DNA from: Agromyces sp. ISL-38
GTDB taxonomy: Bacteria; Actinomycetota; Actinomycetes; Actinomycetales; Microbacteriaceae
DNA: 64,000 nt
NCBI RefSeq assembly: GCF_018613935.1
Contig: NZ_JAGGPF010000015.1
Coordinates: 1 to 64,000, forward strand
Direction: 5' to 3'
The translations under genes were made by a program, and so were the position numbers. The notes below the pieces were generated by a model that had not been told where the DNA came from, made no database searches, and saw only the letters and a program-made list of their open reading frames with translations. Below are positions 1 through 8,451 of the stretch, piece by piece. Numbering within the stretch: the stretch's first letter is position 1; every line of letters starts with the position of its first letter.

Positions 1-279
1 GGGAGCGCCGGGTTCGCCGGGTTCGCCGGGAGCGCCGGGTTCGCCGGGAGCGCCGGGTTCGCCGGGAGCGCCGGGTTCGCCGGGCTCGCCAGGAGCGCCG
101 GGTTCCCCAGGAGCGCCGGGTTCACCAGGTTCACCAGGTTCACCAGGTTCACCGGGAGCGCCGGGTTCCCCAGGAGCGCCGGGTTCACCGGGAGCACCAG
201 GTTCGCCGGGCTCGCCAGGAGCGCCGGGTTCCCCAGGAGCGCCAGGTTCACCAGGTTCACCAGGAGGGCCGGTTTCGCC
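1..279 (-). repeat. Collagen-like Gly-X-Y coding tract
   Basis: This is a run of 9-bp coding units (GGC GAA CCC / GGC GCT CCC and near variants) with almost no third-position divergence within subtypes. It encodes GEPGAP repeats with Glu at X, as in bacterial collagens that fold into triple helices without hydroxyproline. Near-identical units make length change by slippage or recombination likely. It continues beyond position 1. Confidence 0.9.
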
Positions 280-1032
280 ACACCGAGGGTCGGTGAAGAC
301 GTTGTCATCGAGCGTCACCGATCCCGTGCGAGCGAGGGCGCGGCCCTCGACGTCGGTGCCGGTCGTAACCGTCACCGAGGCCATCGCCATGATGGTCCCG
401 ACGAAGACCGAGCCGGTGCCGAGCGTGGCCGAGCTGCCCACCTGCCAGAAGACGTTGCACGCCTGGGCGCCGTTGATCAGCGAGACCACACTGCTCGATG
501 CCGTGGTGAGCGCGGATCCGATCTGGAAGATCCAGACGGCATCCGGATCGCCCTGCGCATCGAGCGTGAGTGTTCCGGTCAACCCGGCTGTGGAGGCAGA
601 GGTGTAGACGCCCGCGACCAGTGTCTGTCCGCCGAGGTCCGGCGGGCTGCTCGCGTCAGAAGCCTGCCCCGCAGCATTGTCGTATGCCGTGACCAGGTCG
701 ATCTGGGCTTGCGCTGCGTGCGCGTCGGTCGAGTGAGTCGTGCCGCCGACCACCGTGCCCGGCGGGAAGCCGGTGATCGAGGTGCCGGGAGAGACGCCGA
801 GGTCCCCGTTGAGGACGCTCGGACCCGTGTTCGTCACGGATTCGCCCCCGAGAACGACGTAGGAGTCCGCGGTTCCCAGACCGACGGACGTGGCAATTGC
901 ATAGGCGCTCGGGATTGCCCCCGTCAACGCAACCATCGCAATGCCAGCGATAGCGACCACCGCCCCCGCGCTGGTCTTGTAACGCCATGAAACACCTGTG
1001 GAACGGGTGCGAGTGGAAATGTGGGTTCCCAT
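1..1032 (-). CDS. Secreted DUF3494 (ice-binding-like) protein with collagen-like tail, partial
   Basis: The reading frame is open from an ATG at 1032 to the window edge, so the C-terminus is missing. The N-terminus has a basic stretch and a hydrophobic segment (about residues 20-46, ending in Ala-rich IPSAYA), consistent with secretion. Residues of about 50-245 read as a DUF3494 domain: the start of the mature part ([16 protein letters not shown]), [30 protein letters not shown] and [17 protein letters not shown] are family hallmarks. This beta-helical fold binds ice in some members, but many actinobacterial members have no shown ice activity and may be adhesins. After a Cys ([11 protein letters not shown]) the protein becomes at least 30 Gly-X-Y triplets, mostly GEP and GAP. 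The gene reads out of the window, with no partner visible. Domain call is firm; ice binding is not established. Confidence 0.85.
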   Translation of the reverse strand, partial: MGTHISTRTRSTGVSWRYKTSAGAVVAIAGIAMVALTGAIPSAYAIATSVGLGTADSYVVLGGESVTNTGPSVLNGDLGVSPGTSITGFPPGTVVGGTTHSTDAHAAQAQIDLVTAYDNAAGQASDASSPPDLGGQTLVAGVYTSASTAGLTGTLTLDAQGDPDAVWIFQIGSALTTASSSVVSLINGAQACNVFWQVGSSATLGTGSVFVGTIMAMASVTVTTGTDVEGRALARTGSVTLDDNVFTDPRCGETGPPGEPGEPGAPGEPGAPGEPGEPGAPGEPGAPGEPGAPGEPGEPGEPGEPGAPGEPGAPGEPGEPGAPGEPGAPGEPGAPGEPGEPGAP

Positions 1033-1254
1033 GGGAACCGCCCTATCATCCCCCGAGATGCGAAGGAACACAGCCCAAAGTGAGCCAAGCTCACCGTATG
1101 CGCGGAGCCGAGCATCGCCTAGGAAACGGAGGATAAAGTCCTCATTCGGGGGGCGCGAGACTGTGAATGCGCCCGGCTCGAGCGCCCATTCTTGTGAACC
1201 GCTATGCGGCAACCCATCGGAGTGCTACCCTCGCGCGAGGCTGGCGGCGCCGGC

Positions 1255-1536
1255 TCAGCTGGGGTTGTGCGGCATGTTGAGCTCGTCGGGGTCGACGTCC
1301 ACGTCGCCCGTGTCGTCGGGGCCGCCCGTTCCGGGCACGGTCTTGACACGTGATTCGTCGATGTCCTCGTCGAGGTCTTCGGGCAGCGACGCATCCTGCT
1401 TCGCCGCCGTCTCGGCCTCGCTGCCGGGACTGTAGCTGACGTCTTTGCGGATCAGCTCGTCATCGGTGAGGGGCTTCGGTCGAGGTGGTCCCGCCGCGGG
1501 ATTCTCGCGCTCGACGTTCTCGTCTGCTCCGTTCAT
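1255..1536 (-). CDS. Small acidic hypothetical protein
   Basis: 93 residues from an ATG at 1536. It is rich in Asp, Glu and Pro, with no hydrophobic segment and predicted disorder. The C-terminal DVDVDPDELNMPHNP segment looks like a conserved motif and matches short unnamed proteins I recall from Microbacteriaceae. A longer reading (start at 1635) adds a basic N-terminus of unlike composition and is less likely. No ribosome-binding site stands out. No function can be assigned. Confidence 0.55.
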   Translation of the reverse strand: MNGADENVERENPAAGPPRPKPLTDDELIRKDVSYSPGSEAETAAKQDASLPEDLDEDIDESRVKTVPGTGGPDDTGDVDVDPDELNMPHNPS

Positions 1537-1715
1537 GCGGCGAGCATAAGCCGCACCACGCGGCATCCGCAGCCCCTTGACTCCGAGAGATGAATTGTCT
1601 GCTGCGACCAGGACGGGACGTGGGCTGTCAGCCAACTCGAAGTGTTGATTTCAGGGATGACGGAGCCCTGACCCGAGCGATGGTGTCAGCACTGATCTTC
1701 TGAGAGTGTGGGTTG

Positions 1716-2459
1716 ATGACCGTTCACAGCAACACGCAGCAGGCGTGGGAATCAGCGTCGCAGAAGCACATCCGCGAGTACAACGAGCTGCTCGACGAGG
1801 CGAAGTACGCCCGTCTGCTCCCCGTCGAGGAAACCGTGCTCCGCGACATCGTCGTCGACTCCGACGTGGTGCACCCGATGAGCGGCCACGGCATCGACGA
1901 CGTCGCGCTGATACACCTCGGTGCCGGTAGCGTCACCGGCGTCGACTACAGCCCCACCGCCGCGTCCGCAGCGCAGCGCCGGGCAGACGAACTCGGCGTC
2001 GACTGCAGGTATGTGACCGCGACGCTGCCGGCGAGTGGACTCATGGACAACTCGGCCGACCTCGTCTACACCGGCAAGGGTGCGCTGATCTGGGTCGACG
2101 ATCTGGAGGCATGGCTGATCGAGATGCGCCGTCTGCTGCGGCCAGGAGGTCACCTCTTCATCTACGAAGCGCACCCCCTGACGCCGCTGTGGAGTTGGGA
2201 CCGCGACAAGGTCGAGGTTCGGAGCGACCGTGGGTACTTCGCCCGAAGCCATGTCAATGATTCATTTCCTGCAGGCGGTGCTGTCGAGTACCAGCGAACA
2301 TTCGCCGAGACGATCATGACGATCACCGGTTCAGGCTTCGAGATCCTGCACCTCGAGGAGCACCCCGAACCGTTCTGGCGGCCCGGCGGCATGGACGCAG
2401 CCGCTTGGAACGGCCAGGTCCCGAATGCGTACAGCCTGCTCGCACGGCACAGAGCCTGA
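1716..2459 (+). CDS. Class I SAM-dependent methyltransferase
   Basis: 247 residues. The ATG at 1716 is preferred over the TTG at 1713, with GAGAG about 12 nt upstream. The SAM-binding Rossmann core is visible: the glycine loop is the variant SGHGIDDVALIHLGA rather than the classical DxGxGxG, followed by GVDYS (acidic end of strand 2), DLVYTGKGALIWVDD (strand 4) and MRRLLRPGGHLFIYEAHPL, the typical post-core helix and strand. The C-terminus has a lid region with WRPGGMDAAAW. The substrate cannot be read from sequence. It stands alone, with about 200 bp of unassigned sequence before the next gene. Confidence 0.85.
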   Translation: MTVHSNTQQAWESASQKHIREYNELLDEAKYARLLPVEETVLRDIVVDSDVVHPMSGHGIDDVALIHLGAGSVTGVDYSPTAASAAQRRADELGVDCRYVTATLPASGLMDNSADLVYTGKGALIWVDDLEAWLIEMRRLLRPGGHLFIYEAHPLTPLWSWDRDKVEVRSDRGYFARSHVNDSFPAGGAVEYQRTFAETIMTITGSGFEILHLEEHPEPFWRPGGMDAAAWNGQVPNAYSLLARHRA

Positions 2460-2659
2460 GCGAAAGAGACGCAGGTAGTGCAGCGGCAAGGACACCGAAC
2501 GCCTCCCGCAAGTCGACCCGCTCACAGCACACGGCGCACAGATTGAGGGCCGAACGACCGGGCGGCGCAGGCGGGCGCGCACTCGGCCGTCCGGTCGGGC
2601 GCGCCATGTCGGGCGGTCGTCGCTAGGCTTATGAGCACCACGACCAGGGGGATTCAACC

Positions 2660-3100
2660 ATGCAACGAATCAAGACGTCCGTGGCGCTCGTCTTCGCGGG
2701 CGCACTGCTGCTGACCGGCTGCGCAACGGGTGGCGGCGGTGGCGGCGGCGAGACCGCGACCGACGCGTGCGAGACTGTGCGCTCAGAGGCACGCGACATC
2801 TCCAACGGCGCACAGAACGCCCTCGCCGCGGGCGGCGACCCGAGCGACGTGCAAGCGGCGATGGAGGGCTACCGCGAGCGTGTCGACGCGATCGACAAGA
2901 CGGCGGGCGACGATGCAGGCCTGTCCGACGCGCTCGAGGCGCTCGGTGAGAAGCTCGACGAGGCGGCAGCGTTCGCTGCGACGCTGCCGAGCGACCCCGA
3001 GGCCGAGGTCGACGCCGACGCGGTGGCTGCCCAGCAGGAGGGCATCTCCGAGGCGGCCGCCGAGGTCACCGCGGGCTGCACCAGCGACACCGAGGGCTGA
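2660..3100 (+). CDS. Small lipoprotein
   Basis: 146 residues behind AGGGGG at a good distance from the ATG. Positively charged MQRIKTS, a hydrophobic core and the lipobox LLTGC (Cys at about 21) mark a lipid-anchored exported protein. A poly-Gly spacer follows. The mature part is short, acidic and helical (ETATDACETVRSEARDISNG...), with two further Cys (near residues 36 and 140) that could pair. No named family recognised. It faces ku, and the shared hairpin at 3120-3154 separates them. Confidence 0.8.
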   Translation: MQRIKTSVALVFAGALLLTGCATGGGGGGGETATDACETVRSEARDISNGAQNALAAGGDPSDVQAAMEGYRERVDAIDKTAGDDAGLSDALEALGEKLDEAAAFAATLPSDPEAEVDADAVAAQQEGISEAAAEVTAGCTSDTEG

Positions 3101-3119
3101 GCCCCTTCCGAACGAGAGC

Positions 3120-3154
3120 GGCGCGCGGCATCCGATCGACGGATGCCGCGCGCC
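3120..3154. terminator. Hairpin between convergent lipoprotein and ku genes
   Basis: A perfect 15-bp inverted repeat (GGCGCGCGGCATCCG / CGGATGCCGCGCGCC) with a 5-nt loop. No T-run follows, so rho-independent action is only probable; it can serve both strands. A 20-bp direct repeat (CGCCCTCGTCTATGAGCGCG at 3151-3170, and again from 3171) follows and its second copy overlaps the ku stop codon. Confidence 0.65.
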
Positions 3155-3179
3155 CTCGTCTATGAGCGCGCGCCCTCGT

Positions 3180-4133
3180 CTATGAGGCGGCCTTCTTCTT
3201 CGCGGCGGGTGCCTTCTTCTTCGCGCCGTCGCCCGACGCCGACGACTTCGACGCCGGCGACTTCGATGCCGTCGACCTCGACACCGACGACTTCGAGCCC
3301 GAGGACTTCGACGCCTTCTCCCCGCCGTCCGACTTCGCCCCGCCGCCTCCGCCGCGCTTCGCTGCGATCGATTGCTTGAGGGCCTCCATGAGGTCGATGA
3401 CCTCACCGCCCTCCTCCTCTTCGACCTCGCCGAAGGTCGCGGCGGTGTCGAGCGACTCGCCCTGCTCGATCTTCGCCGTGATGAGGGTTCGCAGCTCCTG
3501 CTGGTACTCGTCGACGTATTGCTCGGGATCGAAGTCGGAGACGAGGCTCTCGACGAGCTGCTTCGAGAGATCGAGCTCCTTCGCCGAGATCTTCACCGAC
3601 TCGTCGAGCGCGGGGAACGCGGCTTCGCGCACCTCGTCGCTCCAGAGGAGCGTCTGCACCATGAGCACGTCGCCGTGCACGCGCAGCGCGGCGAGCCGCG
3701 TCTTCTGCCGCAACGCCATCTGCACGACCGCCGTGCGGTCGGTCGACTCGAGGGTGCGCCGGAGCAGCACGTAGGCCTTCGACGATGCCGAGTCGGGCTC
3801 GAGGTAGTAGCTCCGGTCGAACATGATCGGATCGATCTGGTCGCTCGGCACGAACTCCATGACCTCGATCTCGCGGCTGCGCTCGGCGGGAAGCGCCTTC
3901 AGGTCGTCGTCGGTGATGATGACGGTCTGCTCACCGTCGTCATACGCCTTGTCGATGTCCTTGTAGGCCACGACCTTGCCGCAGACTTCGCACTTGCGTT
4001 GGTATCGGATGCGCCCACCGTCTTCGTCGTGCACCTGGTGCAGTGACACGTCGTGATCTTCGGTGGCGCTGTACAGCTTGACGGGCACATTGACCAGGCC
4101 GAATGTGACCGCGCCCTTCCAGACGGCTCGCAT
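3180..4133 (-). CDS. ku: Ku, non-homologous end-joining DNA end-binding protein
   Basis: 317 residues. MRAVWKGAVTFGLVNVPVKL is the classic bacterial Ku N-terminus; the beta-barrel ring carries CEVCGKVVAYKDIDKAYD, FDRSYYLEPD and KTRLAALRVHGDVLMVQTL. Ku binds broken DNA ends as a homodimer and recruits LigD. The core ends near residue 250 (EVIDLMEALKQSIA); the last 60 residues are a low-complexity Lys/Ser/Ala tail, as in other actinobacterial Ku proteins where basic tails aid DNA binding and threading. It is divergent from ligD with about 100 bp between them, so the pair can be co-regulated. Confidence 0.97.
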   Translation of the reverse strand: MRAVWKGAVTFGLVNVPVKLYSATEDHDVSLHQVHDEDGGRIRYQRKCEVCGKVVAYKDIDKAYDDGEQTVIITDDDLKALPAERSREIEVMEFVPSDQIDPIMFDRSYYLEPDSASSKAYVLLRRTLESTDRTAVVQMALRQKTRLAALRVHGDVLMVQTLLWSDEVREAAFPALDESVKISAKELDLSKQLVESLVSDFDPEQYVDEYQQELRTLITAKIEQGESLDTAATFGEVEEEEGGEVIDLMEALKQSIAAKRGGGGGAKSDGGEKASKSSGSKSSVSRSTASKSPASKSSASGDGAKKKAPAAKKKAAS

Positions 4134-4236
4134 TCCTCAAGTAGACACCCCCGACCTTCGCGAGGGAAGACCCGGCGGTTGCGGGGTGGGCCGGCCGTGA
4201 TGGGGAATCGCAACCCCCAGGGGCCATGATGGGTGC

Positions 4237-6771
4237 ATGGCCGAGGGCACGCGTCAGCTCGTCGACGTCGACGGCCGGAGACTCCGGCTGACGAATCTCG
4301 ACAAGGTCATGTATCCCGAGACGGGCATGACGAAGGGCGAGGTGATCTCCTACTACGCGGAGGTCGCCAAGGTGATGGTGCCGCTCGTCGCCGGCCGGCC
4401 GGTCACGCGCAAGCGCTGGGTGCAGGGCGTCGGAACTCCGGATGCCCCGGGCCAGGTCTTCTTCGAGAAGGCACTCGCAGAGCACGCGCCCGACTGGGTG
4501 CGGCGCGGGGTCATCGAGCATTCCGACGGTCCGAAGACCTACCCGATCGCCGACAACCGGGCCACGCTCGTGTGGCTCGCGCAGCAGGCCTCGCTCGAGG
4601 TGCACGTGCCGCAGTGGCGGTTCCGGCCCGACGGGTCGCGTGGAAACCCCGACCGCATGGTGTTCGACCTGGATCCCGGCGAGGGCATGGGTCTCGCGGA
4701 GTGCGCCGAGGTCGCACTCCTCGTGCGGGGCATCCTCGAAGGCATGGGCCTCGAGGCATTCCCGGTGACGAGCGGCAGCAAGGGCATCCACCTGTACGCC
4801 CCTCTCGACGGATCGCAGACGTCACAGCAGGCGTCGAAGATCGCTCATGAGCTCGCCAAGGCGCTTGAAGCCGACCACCCCGAGCTGATCGTCTCGAGCA
4901 TGCGCAAGATGCTCCGCGAACGGCGCGTGCTCATCGACTGGAGCCAGAACAACCAGAACAAGACGACGATCGCGCCGTACTCGCTGCGCGGGCAGTTCCG
5001 TCCCACGGTGGCGGCGCCCCGCACGTGGGAGGAGCTCGAGCGTCCCGACCTGCGACACCTCGATGCGCACGAGGTGCTCGAGCGGATCGCCGACGGCCTC
5101 GATCCCACCGCGCCGCTCGCCGTCTCGGGCGCCGGCTCGGCCGGTCCGCTCGGCACCTACCTCTCCATGCGCGACGCCGGTGCGACCCCCGAGCCGATGC
5201 CCGAGTCGAGCTGGGGCACCGCTGCCGCGGGAGAGCCGACATTCGTCATCCAGGAGCATCACGCCCGCCGCCTGCACTTCGACTTCCGCCTCGAGCGCGA
5301 CGGCGTGCTGAAGAGCTGGGCGGTGCCGAAGGGGGTTCCGGATGACCCGGGCACGAACCATCTCGCCGTGCAGACCGAAGACCACCCGATGGAGTACAGC
5401 TCGTTCGAGGGAACGATCCCGGCCGGGGAGTACGGCGCGGGCTCCATGACGATCTGGGACGCGGGCACGTACGAGACCGAGAAGTGGCACGACGACGAGG
5501 TCATCGTCGACGTCGAGGGCCGCCCCGGCGGGCCGCTCGGCCGAGTGCGGCTCGCGCTCATCCGCACCGACGGCGAGGGCGAGAAGAGCACGTGGCTCAT
5601 GCACCGCATGAAGGACCAGCGTCCCGGACACTGGAGTCCGACGTCGAAGGGGCGGCACGCGAGCGAGGCACCCGAAGACGAGACTGATCCTTCTCCGGGG
5701 CCCGGTCTCGATACGCGTTCGCCCGCGGCGGGCGCTACTCGACCACCGGAGGCGGAGGCGAAACCCGCAGGGCGCGTCGGCCCGATCCTGCAACGGCCGA
5801 TGCTCGCCACCGCGACGAACCCCGCCGTCGTCGCGTCGCTCGACGCCGCGGGCTGGGCGCTCGAGTGGAAGTGGGACGGCATCCGGGTGCTCGCCCGCAC
5901 CGACGACGGCGGGGTGCGCCTGCTCACCCGGAACGGCAACGACGTGACCGCGAAGTACCCGGAGCTCGCGAACATCGCCTCCGCGCTTCGCGGCGACGCG
6001 CTCGTCGACGGCGAGATCGTCGCCCTCGACGAGGAGGGGCGGCCCAGCTTCGGGCTGCTGCAGCAGCGGATGAACCTGTCGAAGCCTCGCGAGATCGAGC
6101 GAGTCGCGGCATCCGTTCCGGTGCGGCTCCGCCTCTTCGACGTGCTCGAGATCGCGGGGTACGAGGTGATGGGCGAGCCCTACGACACCCGGCGCGCGCG
6201 GCTCGAGCGGCTCGTGCGGGAGCGGGACGACGTGCCGCTCGAACTGCCGGAGCAGGCCGGCGGCACGCCCGCCGAAGCGCTCGAGGAGAGCCGCCGGCTC
6301 GGTCTCGAGGGCATCGTCGCGAAGCGCCGGGACTCCCCGTATCGGCCGGGGGTGCGTTCCGACGAGTGGCTGAAGCTGAAGGTCACGCGAACGCAAGAGG
6401 TGGTCATCGGCGGTTACCGCCCCGGCATCGGGAGCCGCACCGGCCGCATCCGATCGTTGCTCGTCGGAGTTCCCGGCGATGACGGCCTCGAGTACGCGGG
6501 GCGGGTCGGCTCGGGCTTCCGCGAGATCGACCTCGACCGCCTCATCGCGGCGCTGCGGCCGCTCGAGCAGCCCGAGTCCCCGTTCATCGAGGTGCCCCGG
6601 GTGGACGCCTCCGACGCCGTGTGGGTGAAGCCCGAGCTCGTCGGCGAGATCGAGTTCGGCGAGTGGACGAGATCGGGCGTGGCGCGGCATCCGTCATGGC
6701 GCGGACTGCGGCCCGACAAGGCGCCTCGCGACGTCGTGCGGGAGGGTGAACCGGGCGGTTCGGCGCCGTAA
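4237..6771 (+). CDS. ligD: Multifunctional ATP-dependent DNA ligase LigD (POL-PE-LIG)
   Basis: 844 residues with all three LigD activities in the mycobacterial order. The primase-like polymerase domain (about 10-290) carries the metal-binding DLD at 144-146 and SGSKGIHLYAPL. The 3'-phosphoesterase domain (about 330-470) has HHARRLHFDFRLE (His341, His342, His347). The ligase domain (about 525-835) has EWKWDGIR with the nucleotidyl-accepting Lys545, then GEIVALDEEG, GLEGIVAKRRDSPYRPG and WLKLKV. With Ku it repairs double-strand breaks by filling, trimming and sealing ends. The linker between phosphoesterase and ligase (about 488-505) contains a palindromic repeat element read in frame (5704-5749). 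The start is close to a weak -10-like CATGAT. Confidence 0.97.
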   Translation: MAEGTRQLVDVDGRRLRLTNLDKVMYPETGMTKGEVISYYAEVAKVMVPLVAGRPVTRKRWVQGVGTPDAPGQVFFEKALAEHAPDWVRRGVIEHSDGPKTYPIADNRATLVWLAQQASLEVHVPQWRFRPDGSRGNPDRMVFDLDPGEGMGLAECAEVALLVRGILEGMGLEAFPVTSGSKGIHLYAPLDGSQTSQQASKIAHELAKALEADHPELIVSSMRKMLRERRVLIDWSQNNQNKTTIAPYSLRGQFRPTVAAPRTWEELERPDLRHLDAHEVLERIADGLDPTAPLAVSGAGSAGPLGTYLSMRDAGATPEPMPESSWGTAAAGEPTFVIQEHHARRLHFDFRLERDGVLKSWAVPKGVPDDPGTNHLAVQTEDHPMEYSSFEGTIPAGEYGAGSMTIWDAGTYETEKWHDDEVIVDVEGRPGGPLGRVRLALIRTDGEGEKSTWLMHRMKDQRPGHWSPTSKGRHASEAPEDETDPSPGPGLDTRSPAAGATRPPEAEAKPAGRVGPILQRPMLATATNPAVVASLDAAGWALEWKWDGIRVLARTDDGGVRLLTRNGNDVTAKYPELANIASALRGDALVDGEIVALDEEGRPSFGLLQQRMNLSKPREIERVAASVPVRLRLFDVLEIAGYEVMGEPYDTRRARLERLVRERDDVPLELPEQAGGTPAEALEESRRLGLEGIVAKRRDSPYRPGVRSDEWLKLKVTRTQEVVIGGYRPGIGSRTGRIRSLLVGVPGDDGLEYAGRVGSGFREIDLDRLIAALRPLEQPESPFIEVPRVDASDAVWVKPELVGEIEFGEWTRSGVARHPSWRGLRPDKAPRDVVREGEPGGSAP
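5704..5749 (+). repeat. Palindromic repeat element inside the ligD linker
   Basis: GGTCTCGATACGC ... GCTACTCGACCACCGG with an inner palindrome CGCCCG-CGG-CGGGCG. Its arms match a repeat type I recall as common between genes in Microbacteriaceae (TCTCGATACG...CTACTCGACCACC). Here it is translated in frame as GLDTRSPAAGATRPPE in a domain linker, where extra residues would be tolerated. Confidence 0.65.
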
Positions 6772-6826
6772 CACGGTCGAGCGTGCGACGAAACAGTGGT
6801 GCACCCGGGTCGGGTAGCCTTCACTC

Positions 6827-7171
6827 GTGGGCACCCTCTACTACGGCGACTCCGGCACGCCGATCGGCATCGACGACCGTGCGCTCGCGCACCTGAAGGT
6901 CGCGATCGTGACCAAGCTGCGGCGAGGTGAGAGCTTCACCGTGTCGTGGCGGCACGGTGATGACCAGCCCCGCGGGCGCAGCACGCTGTGGCTGCACCAC
7001 TCGATCCCGCTGCGCTTCGTGTTCGACGAGGCGGAGCCGCCCGAACTCAGCAGGGAATGGATCGAAGATCTCATGCGGTCGGCGAACAGCACGGGGGGCG
7101 TCCTGCTCGTCGAGGAGCATCTCGACACCGACCCGGTGGCCGGACGCGCCACGCAGCAAGTCGAGGCCTGA
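6827..7171 (+). CDS. DUF7882-type small protein, copy A
   Basis: 114 residues from GTG at 6827; TAGCCT ends 6 nt upstream, so the message is probably leaderless. Core motifs shared with two paralogues in this window (9919-10341 and 11318-11641) are GTLYYGDSGTPIGIDDRALA, KLRRGESFTVSWRHG, GRSTLWLH.SIPLRFVF and W(I/V)EDLMRSANSTGG. I recall this family in Microbacteriaceae as DUF7882, often labelled 'ATP-dependent DNA ligase', but it has no ligase motif. Its place directly after ligD may explain that label. Function unknown; cytosolic, no membrane segment. It is convergent with topoisomerase IB, 3 bp away. Confidence 0.85.
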   Translation: MGTLYYGDSGTPIGIDDRALAHLKVAIVTKLRRGESFTVSWRHGDDQPRGRSTLWLHHSIPLRFVFDEAEPPELSREWIEDLMRSANSTGGVLLVEEHLDTDPVAGRATQQVEA

Positions 7172-7174
7172 GCT

Positions 7175-8149
7175 TCAGCCGGGCTGCTCGACGAGCAACT
7201 CGAGCAGCGCCCTCTCGCGAACCCCGCCTGGGGCGATGACCCGTCCGCGCTCGTATTCCGCGATGACCCGCGGATCGATGTAGCTGCCGCGCGCGATCGT
7301 CGGGGTGTTGCCGAGCAGGGAGCTCGCGAGTTCGATCGCCTCGCGCACAGCCGCCCGCCGAGCACGCGCCGTACCGGCCGGGCCGAGCTCGGCGAGCCGG
7401 TCGGCCGCGGCGATCGTGCCGCGCAGGGTGCGGAAGTCCTTCGCGGTGAACGCTCCTCCCGTGCGCGACCGGATGTCCTCGTTGACGTCGGCGGCACTGA
7501 CGGCGCGCATCCCCCGTCCGTTGCTCCACGCGTAGAGGCGAGCGGCAGCCGAGCGCTGCGTCGTGCGGGCCACGAACGCCGCGAGCGAGGCATCCACGAT
7601 CCGGATGTCCTGCGTCTTGCCGCCCTTCGCGCGGAACCGGAATCGCACCGCCTTGTCGTCGAGCAGCGAGGCGTTGCGCACGAGCAGCGTCGTGAGGCCG
7701 CGGCTGCGGGCGGTCGAGAGCGCTTCATCCGAGCCGATGCGGATTGCGCCGAGGTCGAGCGTGCGGAAGGCCGCAGCGAGCACGCGTTCGCGCGGCAGCT
7801 CCTCGAGGCCGAGATCGCGCACGACGCCCCTGCGAGCGCCGGGAAGCACCTCGGCGAGTGCCGTCATCCTCAGGAACTTCTCGGCGTCCTGCCGCTCGCG
7901 CCACACCGGGTGGTAGAGGTACTGGCGCCGACCGGCAGCGTCGACGCCGACGGCGAGGATGTGTGCGTTCGGAGTATCCGCGATCCAGACGTCCTCCCAG
8001 GCGGGCGGCACCGCGAGGTCGGCGATGCGCTGCCGCTCGGCGCGCCCGGCGATGCCGCCGTCAGTGTGCACGTACCCGAACCCACGACCACGTCTCACCC
8101 GGGTGAATCCGGGTGAGACATACGGTTCGACGCGCCGCAGACGCGGCAT
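7175..8149 (-). CDS. Type IB DNA topoisomerase
   Basis: 324 residues from the ATG at 8149 (a longer frame to 8608 overlaps the next gene and is a shadow). It is of the short bacterial/poxvirus-like type: N-terminal RRGRGFGYVHTDG, the core YLYHPVWRERQDAEKF, RIGSDEALSTARSRGLTTLL, FRFRAKGGKTQDIRI, then TAKDFRTLRGTIAAADRL and the C-terminal active-site segment NTPTIARGSYIDPRVIAEYE, where Tyr290 should form the 3'-phosphotyrosyl link. It relaxes supercoils without ATP. It probably belongs to a stress or repair group with the small gene upstream (8161-8427), 11 bp away in the same direction. Confidence 0.93.
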   Translation of the reverse strand: MPRLRRVEPYVSPGFTRVRRGRGFGYVHTDGGIAGRAERQRIADLAVPPAWEDVWIADTPNAHILAVGVDAAGRRQYLYHPVWRERQDAEKFLRMTALAEVLPGARRGVVRDLGLEELPRERVLAAAFRTLDLGAIRIGSDEALSTARSRGLTTLLVRNASLLDDKAVRFRFRAKGGKTQDIRIVDASLAAFVARTTQRSAAARLYAWSNGRGMRAVSAADVNEDIRSRTGGAFTAKDFRTLRGTIAAADRLAELGPAGTARARRAAVREAIELASSLLGNTPTIARGSYIDPRVIAEYERGRVIAPGGVRERALLELLVEQPG

Positions 8150-8160
8150 CCGCGGACCGC

Positions 8161-8427
8161 TCAGTGGTTGCGCAGTGCAGTGATGAGCTCCGACTTGCGC
8201 TTGCCGCTGTAGCCCTTGAGGCCGAGCTCCTTGGCGCGCTTGCGCAGCGCGTCGACCGTCCAGTCGTCGTAGTCGCCGGCCTTGCCGCCCTTGCGGCCGA
8301 CCTTGCTGCGGCCTTGTTTGGCTGCCGCGTTCGAGATGCGCGCGGCCTTCTCCTTCGAGGCGCCGTCGTCGCGAAGCTCTTCGTAGAGCTTCGGGTCCTT
8401 CAGCGATGCATTCCTGCGGCCGGGCAT
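8161..8427 (-). CDS. Small basic protein with Rho-N/SAP-like C-terminus
   Basis: 88 residues behind a clear AGAAGGGAG site. The N-terminal half (MPGRRNASLKDPKLYEELRD...) reads as the short family I recall as DUF7218; the second half, WTVDALRKRAKELGLKGYSG KRKSELITALRNH, is a helix-extended-helix nucleic-acid-binding motif like the Rho termination factor N-terminal or SAP domain. It is basic and probably binds DNA or RNA. Co-oriented with topoisomerase IB and 24 bp from the SDR gene, so the three may be one transcript. Confidence 0.8.
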   Translation of the reverse strand: MPGRRNASLKDPKLYEELRDDGASKEKAARISNAAAKQGRSKVGRKGGKAGDYDDWTVDALRKRAKELGLKGYSGKRKSELITALRNH

Positions 8428-8451
8428 GGTGTGCTCCCTTCTTCTCGACGC

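Noticed and set aside
2405..2657. Small frames between methyltransferase and lipoprotein
   Set aside because: All are short, Arg/Gly-rich and lack start signals; the region carries TAGGCT near 2623, the likely lipoprotein promoter.
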